This document shows positions 32,754 to 38,164 of a stretch of DNA of 38,164 bases, one piece after another. The notes under the pieces were generated by a model, which was not told where the DNA came from, ran no database searches, and saw only the letters and a list, made by a program, of their open reading frames with translations. This stretch comes from Microvirga calopogonii (lineage in GTDB: Bacteria; Pseudomonadota; Alphaproteobacteria; Rhizobiales; Beijerinckiaceae): NCBI RefSeq assembly GCF_003347665.1, contig NZ_QDGA01000047.1:1-38164 (forward strand). Direction: 5' to 3'. Positions within the stretch are counted from its first letter, which is position 1, and each line of letters begins with the position of its first letter. The position numbers were made by a program, and so were the translations under genes.

Positions 32754-33944
32754 AGTGGTGCATCCGGGAAGTCATGCGGCCCTCGGCAGGAGGGCGACGC
32801 CGGGGGAGCGGCGGGACCGATGGCGGCGCCGCTGAGCCCAGACGAAGGGATGGCGGTGTGCATTCCAGTAGATCGTCGAGCGGCGGATCGCATCGACGAT
32901 CTCGTCCCAGGTCTCAAAGCGCCGGCCCGCCAACGCCAGCGAGCGCAGGATCTTCCACCACGGCTCGATCAGGTTGAGATAAGCCGCGTATTTGGGCTGG
33001 AACACCATCTCCCAGCGCGGATGCGCCACCAGAAACAGCAGCACGTCCGTGGTGCGATGCAAACTCAGGTTTTCCATGATCGCGTAGACCCGCTTGGTCG
33101 TGCGCGGGATCCAGGTCTCAGCGTGCTCCAGGAAGTCGACCCAGTGCGCGCCGCCGCGACCAGGATAGGGATGCGTGAAGGCCTCGCCCGTGGCCGGGCA
33201 AAAGGCCCCAAAGATGTAGCCCTTGGCGCGCCGACCATAGTCGATCTCCTGCTTCGCCCGTTCGGCCGGTCGCGTTCGGCTCTGCACCAGCGCACGGCCT
33301 GCATAACTCTTGGCGCTCACCGGTCCCATCTCGTCCAGGCAGATCACACAACTGCCCGCAGGAGGCACCGTGTAGAGGGTTTCGATCGCCCCCTTTTTTC
33401 GCGAATTCCGGATCGACCCGCTCGCCGAACCAGGTCTCATGCCGGCTCCAGCGCAGGCCCTCGTGGAGCAGGATCTCGTCAATGCGACTACGCTGTACCG
33501 TGATCCCCTTATGCTCGTGCAGGTAGGCGGCCAGTCGATCCAAGGTCCAGGCGGCAAACGGCAGCCCGAGCGTCTCTGGCTTGGTCAGCGCACTCGCAAT
33601 CACGGTGGCGGTTTGCTCAGACGGATAGGTGGGCGGGCGTCCGGAGCGATGCCGATCCTTGAGAGCCTCCACTCCCTCTGCATTGAAGCGGTGGATGCGC
33701 TTGCGCACCGTCTCGGCATCCAGGCCCAGACGAGAGGCAATGGCAGATGCGCTTTCCCCGTGACGGGCGCGCCAGATGATTTGAGCCCGTTGCACCATCT
33801 GAGCCGGAGCGGTGTGCGCGTGAGCCAACGTCTGGACCCGTGCACACTCCTCAACGGTCAAATCCCGTAAGCAGATCGGTGTCATAGGTCACCTCCCGCC
33901 AGCAAGCCGCGATTATACCCCCTGAACATGCCGGATGCACCACT
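32754..33944. mobile_element. IS630-family insertion sequence
   Basis: The 17-base inverted repeats ctaagtggtgcatccgg (32751-32767) and its exact complement (33931-33947) include TA target duplications at 32752-32753 and 33945-33946. The element carries one transposase on the minus strand with a frame break. Confidence 0.9.
32772..33885 (-). pseudogene. IS630-family transposase with one frame break in an A6G5 run
   Basis: The N-terminal part from 33885 holds helix-turn-helix blocks (ARHGESASAIASRLGLDAET) and reads to ERVDPEFAKKG. The remainder is in another frame: GSCVICLDEMGPVSAKSYAG (Asp), RVYAIMENLSLHRTTDVLLF and PKYAAYLNLIEPWWKILRSL (Glu). The break lies in aaaaaaggggg (about 33388-33400). 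The change needed is +1, so it looks like an inserted A rather than the -1 programmed shift of some IS elements; a homopolymer sequencing error is possible. The second catalytic acidic position reads MEN rather than the usual D-N, which is odd. Confidence 0.8.
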
Positions 33945-34053
33945 TAGCCCAGAAAGAAGCCACAGCCTGACGTCGGCCAAGCTGACCCTCGCGCCGAGAA
34001 AGACATTTTCCCGCGCCGATTTCGTTTGCCCCCTTCAACGAAGATTCCGGACC

Positions 34054-34311
34054 ATGGCTTATCCCCCGATTGCAATTGCGAACACGCTGATCGCCCGTCA
34101 TGCCGCCTCGGGCGGTATCACGCACAAGCAAATCCAGACGCTCTGCTATCTGCTCTATGGATGGTCGATCCCGATCCTGGGAAAGCCGCTCCAACCTGAG
34201 CGGCTTGCGTTGGATGATCGATGCTGGCGTGTGAGGGCGCGGGCCCGCCGCTCACTGTGGCCTCGGGCTGCTTGCACGTGGCGCACCACCGGCTTGAACT
34301 CCCACACCTGA
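34054..34311 (+). pseudogene. Panacea/DUF4065 (SocA-like) antitoxin N-terminal fragment
   Basis: From 34054 the sequence MAYPPIAIANTLIARHAASG, then GITHKQIQTLCYLLYGWSIP and ILGKPL, matches the N-terminus of DUF4065 proteins (A-AIAN-FI--A---G--LT-MQLQKL-Y--HGW-L---G-PL). These are antitoxins or protease adaptors in toxin-antitoxin and prophage systems. The match ends after about 50 residues of an expected 150 or more; the rest is IS3-derived sequence. No toxin partner is visible. It lies between two IS630 elements. Confidence 0.6.
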
Positions 34312-34370
34312 TCCGGCTCGAAGCCGACATGCTGCTTCTTCCCCCGGTAAAACCTCTGCTCCGAGATGCC
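34240..34370 (-). pseudogene. IS3-family orfA fragment
   Basis: The minus strand reads GISEQRFYRGKKQHVGFEPD then QVWEFK, matching the IS3 orfA helix-turn-helix end (GISEQTFYRWKKQYGG). Its upstream part is cut by the IS630 end at 34373. Confidence 0.65.
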
Positions 34371-34372
34371 TA

Positions 34373-35473
34373 TTGATCCTCACGCGCCGGGTGTAACATA
34401 GGGCGGTGTCCGTCATCGTGAGGAGGTACGCGATGGAAGGCAACGTTTGGCGTCCGACGCATTTGACGTCGGAGCAGATGGAGGAGCGTCGCCTGGTGGC
34501 CGCGATGCTGTTGCGCGAGGGACAGCTCTCGCAGGCCGAGATCGCCCGGCATGTGGGGGTCAGTCGCGCCAGCGTCTGCCGCTGGGCCGCAACCCTCGCC
34601 CAGAAGGGCCCGCACGGTCTGGCAGCGCGCCCCAGCCTCGGGCCGCCCGCTCGGCTCGATGAGAAGGCCTGGGCTCGGTTGGGCCGGCTGCTGGATCGGG
34701 GTGCCATGGCGGCCGGCTTTGCCACCGAACGGTGGACCCTCACGCGCATTGCCGCTCTCATCGAGCGCGAGTTCGGGGTGCATTATCATCCGCGCTATCT
34801 GGAGCGGCCACTGAAGGCACACGGCTTCAGCGTGCAGCGTCCTGCCACAAGGGCGAGGGAGCGCGATGAGCTGGTGATCGCGGTCTGGCCCAAGCGGGAC
34901 TGGGTGGCGCTGAAAAAAAGGCACGTCGAGAGCACCGGACGCTGGTCCTCTGGGACGAGACCGGCCACAGCTTCCGGATCCGGCCGGGCACGACCTGGGC
35001 GCGGTGCGGGCTGACCCCGGTGCTCCGTCGGGTGAGCAAGCGACGCGAGGTGTCGAGCATCGTGGCGATTACACCGGACGGACAGCTGTATGCGCGCCAT
35101 TTCCGCACCTCCATCTCGAGCCGCTGTGTCATTCAGGCCCTGCGGTATGTCCGCCGCAAGATCGGCACGCCGCTGCTGGTGGTGTGGGATCGGCTCAACG
35201 CGCACCGCTCCCGAGCAACCACAGCCTTCATTGCGGCCCACCCGCAGGACTATGCGGTCGCTTATCTGCCAGCCTATGCTCCGGAGTTGAATCCGGAAGA
35301 GCAGTGCAATGCCCTCGTCAAGCGTGCCATGGCAAACGCTCTGCCCGACTCAATCAACGACCTGCATCGGCTCGCCCGTCGTGAGTTCGGCCGGCTGAAG
35401 CGTCACCCTGAGATGATCGTCCGCTTCTTCCGCCACGCAGGCCTCTACGTTACCGGCATCGCGTGAAGATCAA
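34373..35473. mobile_element. IS630-family insertion sequence, complete copy
   Basis: Terminal inverted repeats tattgatcctcacgcg (34371-34386) and its near-complement (35460-35475) differ at one base and include TA at both borders. A second, partial copy in the same orientation starts at 37119, so the two flank the phasin gene. Confidence 0.88.
34433..35466 (+). CDS. IS630-family transposase, two frames joined at an A7G slippery site
   Basis: Frame 1 from 34433 (MEGNVWRPTHLTSEQMEERR) has the helix-turn-helix QAEIARHVGVSRASVCRWAA. At 34913-34920 (aaaaaaag) the protein moves to the -1 frame: KKKARREHRTLVLWDETGHS (Asp), LLVVWDRLNAHRSRATTAFI (Asp), YAPELNPEEQCNALVKRAMA (Glu), to a stop at 35464-35466. 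A -1 shift on A7G is a known way for insertion sequences to make full transposase, so this copy may be functional. A simple indel is the alternative. The ribosome site is gaggagg. Confidence 0.75.
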
Positions 35474-35573
35474 TAGCGGCGGAGCATCAGGTCCAACCGC
35501 AGGGAAACCAATGTGTTACTTACCAGCACGCAAAGGTCTTGTGAGATGATGACCAAGCCATACGACGTGTTTC

Positions 35574-35600
35574 CGAGGAATGGCCGTAAGCCATTCCTCG
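35574..35600. terminator. Perfect hairpin downstream of the phasin gene
   Basis: cgaggaatggc (35574-35584) pairs without mismatch to gccattcctcg (35590-35600) around the loop cgtaa. It begins 30 bases beyond the phasin stop (minus strand) and is the likely end of that transcript; neither side has a long T-run. Confidence 0.6.
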
Positions 35601-35629
35601 TTCTATCGACCTACCATGCTCTGCTTTGA

Positions 35630-36133
35630 TTATAGCGCAGAACCGCGGGCTTCTGCCCGCCGTTCAGGACCTCGGCCACGCGAGCCTGGTCCGACGGAGG
35701 CCAGAGCCACCTCGAACATTTCCTTGATCGGCTTTCCGATATCGAACAGAAACTTACCGGTGAGGACCTGAAGTTCCTTGGCGTGGTCAAAAGCCATGTC
35801 GACACGTTGCCGGGCATATTTTGACTGCAATTCAACCATTTGCGACGGCGTCCTTGCGGCAGCTAGAGCCTGTAGATGAGAGAGATCGGCATCGCTCTCG
35901 GCCTGTAGGGCTGTGATCGATCGTAGTGATAGTTCGTTGCCTGCTCGAGCCGTAGTCTCAAAAAGTTTTTCCATGACCTCTTGAGCTTCGTGAGCGCTTG
36001 AGGCAAATTTTGAAACACTGCCTGCCAGCCGTTCGCTTCCATTCCCGACAGCACGATCATGATTGCTCGCTTTGGCAGAATCTATGGTTCGGTTGTCAAT
36101 CGTTTCCGTGGAGCTGTCTGTAGTCTTGGCCAT
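35630..36133 (-). CDS. Phasin family protein (PHB granule-associated)
   Basis: The 167-residue protein coats polyhydroxybutyrate granules. The family pattern is seen in KFASSAHEAQEVMEKLFETT, SLRSITALQAESDADLSHLQ and AARTPSQMVELQSKYARQRV, then FDHAKELQVLTGKFLFDIGK, all amphipathic helix with no membrane segment. The start is set at 36133 (MAKTTDSSTETIDNRTI) behind ggaga; the longer frame to 36295 has no ribosome site and a very basic, unphasin-like start. Upstream on the minus strand a weak GG-N10-GC (ggccaaaacgaagc, about 36200-36213) is not convincing. PHB is a major store in many bacteroids, so symbiotic expression is plausible. The gene is flanked by IS630 copies. Confidence 0.88.
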   Translation of the reverse strand: MAKTTDSSTETIDNRTIDSAKASNHDRAVGNGSERLAGSVSKFASSAHEAQEVMEKLFETTARAGNELSLRSITALQAESDADLSHLQALAAARTPSQMVELQSKYARQRVDMAFDHAKELQVLTGKFLFDIGKPIKEMFEVALASVGPGSRGRGPERRAEARGSAL

Positions 36134-37116
36134 GGTGTTCTCCAATGGAAAAGTGCAAGGGGCAAAAAACCTTCGTTTGGTTGCTTTCCCTTGGGTCTTG
36201 CTTCGTTTTGGCCGGCGCGTACGCCAACCCGCTAAATATTTGTTCTCTCTGGACTGCTTATTCTTGTGTTTAATCTCTGAATGACTCTCCCCCAACTCGT
36301 AACCCCAATGCCCAACAGGCTTCTGTCACGTAATGTCGTTCGCTTCTCGAAGTCTCACTCCTCGGCTGGGATCGGAAGAATCCCGATAAGATGAGCCAAA
36401 ACGCTGCAAATGCGGCCGCCCCGCGATCATTACGTGCATCTCAATGATCGGTTCGCCAAGGGCGGGACCGCTCTCGTGCTCCTTTGTTTCAATTGACAAC
36501 ACTCTTGGCCTGACGAACTAGGTATAAGCCGTTGATCGCGAGAGTTTGCTCGCATTAGCGTGATGCTTCGGCACGGGCAGGTGAGTTGCAGATCGGCGGC
36601 TCACCAGAGCGGCCGCGAGAGCCTGAGAGACGACGTGGATCTGTTGCGCGAGGCATACATTAAATTCCTTCTTCGACTTGGCGGACGCCTGCAACTGCGG
36701 ACATCCCTCCGAATGATAGGTTTCAAAATCTGTGCCACTTCGGCAGTCAGATACGAAGAATGAAATTCCGCCTTTCCCCTCCGAAGGTTAGCCCGCGATA
36801 CGTTGCCGTGTGGCCGCGTATGGAGATTGACAAATGCGACGTGCAATTGTTGGGAACGTTTAACTTGAGACGATTGAAAAGCCTGTTCATCCACGCCGGC
36901 CGATCCATCTAAAGAAAGGGCAGAATTCCCCTACCTAAAGTGATCGACCTATAAAACGCGAAGACGCCAGACCGACAGAGATGTACTCCAGGAAAAGCGT
37001 CGATGGTGGCGGCGCGAGGCGGGAAAACAGCATCCGATTGATCGAGGTGCTCCGCCTCCTGTTGTTTGTAGCCCGGCTTGCCGCCTTGGGCACACCACTA
37101 GAAGGGCGGCACGCTC
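36134..37116. other. About 980 bp without a recognisable gene
   Basis: Short open frames exist (36560-36763 plus, 36601-36894 minus) but have no ribosome site or family motif. The region includes the phasin upstream sequence. A possible sigma-54 site, gggcaggtgagttgca (36575-36590), has a perfect ttgca -12 box but a weak -24 box and no gene behind it. Just upstream is ttgtttcaattgacaa, an inverted repeat with TGT-N11-ACA spacing, one base off a NifA site. Confidence 0.4.
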
Positions 37117-37118
37117 TA

Positions 37119-38164
37119 TTGATCTTCACGCACCGGGTGTAACATAGGGCAGTGTCCGTCATCGTGAGGAGGTGCGCGATGGAAGGCAACGTTTGGCGAC
37201 CGACGCATTTGACGGCAGAGCAGATGGAGGAGCGCGCCTAACAGCCGCGGTGCTGTTGCGCCAGGGGCAGCTCTCGCAGGCCGAGATCGCCCGGCATGTG
37301 GGGGTCAGTCGCGCCAGTGTCTGCCGCTGGGCCGCCACGCTCGTCCAGGCGGGCCCGCGCGGCCTGGCCGCGCGGCCCAACCTCGGGCCGCCCGCGCGCC
37401 TCGATGAGAAAGCCTGGACCCGCTTGAGCCGGCTCCTCGACCGAGGGGCCATCGCGGCCGGCTTTGCCACCGAACGCTGGACGCTCAACCGCATCGCGGC
37501 CGTGATCGAGCGCGAGTTCGGGGTGCATTATCATCCGCGCTATCTGGAACGGCCGCTCAAGGCGCATGGCTTCAGCGTGCAGCGTCCGGCCACCCGGGCC
37601 AAGGAGCGCGATGAGCGGGTGATCGCGGTCTGGCCCAAGCGGGACTGGGTGGCGCTGAAACAAAGGCAGGTCGGGAGCACCGGACGCTCTTACTCGTGGA
37701 TGGGACGGGCCACAGCTTCCGGGCGCGGCCAGCCACGACCTGGGCCCGGCGCGGGCTGACCCCGGTGCTCCAGCGGGTGAGCAAACGATGCGAGGTGTCG
37801 AGCATCGTGGCGGTCACGCCGGACGGGCGGCTGTATGCCCGTCACTTTCGCACCAGCGTCTCAAGTGAGACCGTGATCGCGGCCCTGCGGCATTTCCGTC
37901 GCAAGGTCGGTGCGCCCCTGCGGGTGGTCTGGGATCAGCTCAATGCCCACCGCTCACGGGCGACAAGGGACTTCATCTCAGCGCATGCGCAGGATGATGC
38001 AGGGGCGTACTTGCCGGCCTATGCGCCCGAGCTGAACCCCGAGGAGCAGTGCAACGCCATCGTCAAGGGGGCCATGGCAAACGCGCTGCCCGACTCAGTC
38101 GACGACCTGCATCGGCTCGCCCGTCGCGAGTTCGGCCGCCTCAAACGTCACCCCGAGATGATCG
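37119..38164 (+). mobile_element. IS630-family insertion sequence, second copy, cut by window edge
   Basis: The left end tattgatcttcacgca (37117-37132) matches the ends of the copy at 34373-35473, with TA at 37117-37118. The orientation is the same. The right end lies beyond the window. Confidence 0.85.
37179..38164 (+). pseudogene. IS630-family transposase, second copy, broken
   Basis: It starts MEGNVWRPTHLTAEQMEERA and then hits a stop, because two bases are lost near 37235 compared with the first copy. It resumes QAEIARHVGVSRASVCRWAA in the shifted frame, and the DDE part follows (VVWDQLNAHRSRATRDFISA, YAPELNPEEQCNAIVKGAMA). The A7G slippery run of the first copy is here aaacaaag, so the frame change could not be made even without the deletion. 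It runs off the right edge. Confidence 0.82.

Noticed and set aside
1..38164. CRISPR arrays, tRNA or rRNA genes, nod boxes, nifHDK
   Set aside because: I looked for regularly spaced repeats, tRNA-like cloverleaf segments, nod-box motifs and nitrogenase structural genes and saw none.

Overview
The window is part of a symbiotic nitrogen-fixation region of a rhizobial alphaproteobacterium, probably on a symbiosis plasmid or island. The core gene order is prxS-rpoN2-iscN-nifU-nifS-(nifV and cysE relics)-nifW-fixABCX-nifA-nifB-fdxN-nifZ-fixU, with nifQ alone and divergent on the left. This order resembles that of Rhizobium etli and Sinorhizobium fredii type symbiotic replicons. The load of GC-rich insertion sequences and broken genes would also fit a genus such as Microvirga. 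The species cannot be fixed from this sequence alone, and nifHDK and nod genes are absent.

Layout. 1-5509 is a graveyard: a broken IS701/IS4-type transposase running off the left edge, a luciferase-type flavoenzyme relic split by an IS630 element and then cut by an IS5 element, and a frameshifted NTF2-like gene. 5510-6202 is nifQ (minus strand). 6264-6618 is the first copy of a 355-bp direct repeat that carries two NifA upstream activator sites and a sigma-54 promoter. It is followed by a 570-bp leader, prxS and rpoN2. An IS481 element lies between rpoN2 and the second repeat copy (10373-10727), which drives iscN-nifU-nifS. Between nifS and nifW lie relics of nifV (homocitrate synthase) and cysE (serine acetyltransferase), the order known in free-living diazotrophs. 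fixABCX follows behind its own NifA/sigma-54 promoter, then nifA, an IS110 element, and nifB-fdxN-nifZ-fixU behind another NifA/sigma-54 promoter.

24969-38164 is mostly mobile-element debris: IS3, IS630, IS66 and large serine-recombinase fragments, and a truncated recombinase-in-trio (RIT) element. Embedded in it are an aldo/keto reductase relic, an intact luciferase-type flavin oxidoreductase (27036-28064), a truncated Panacea-type antitoxin fragment and a phasin gene (35630-36133). The phasin lies between two same-orientation copies of one IS630 element; the second copy runs off the right edge.

How it works together. NifA, whose oxygen-sensing cysteine motif is intact, and the dedicated sigma factor RpoN2 should activate the repeat-borne, fixA and nifB promoters at low oxygen. 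IscN, NifU and NifS build Fe-S clusters. NifB, FdxN and NifQ serve FeMo-cofactor synthesis. NifW and NifZ assist nitrogenase maturation. FixABCX supplies low-potential electrons, and PrxS detoxifies peroxide in the microaerobic bacteroid. Loss of nifV is consistent with the host supplying homocitrate.
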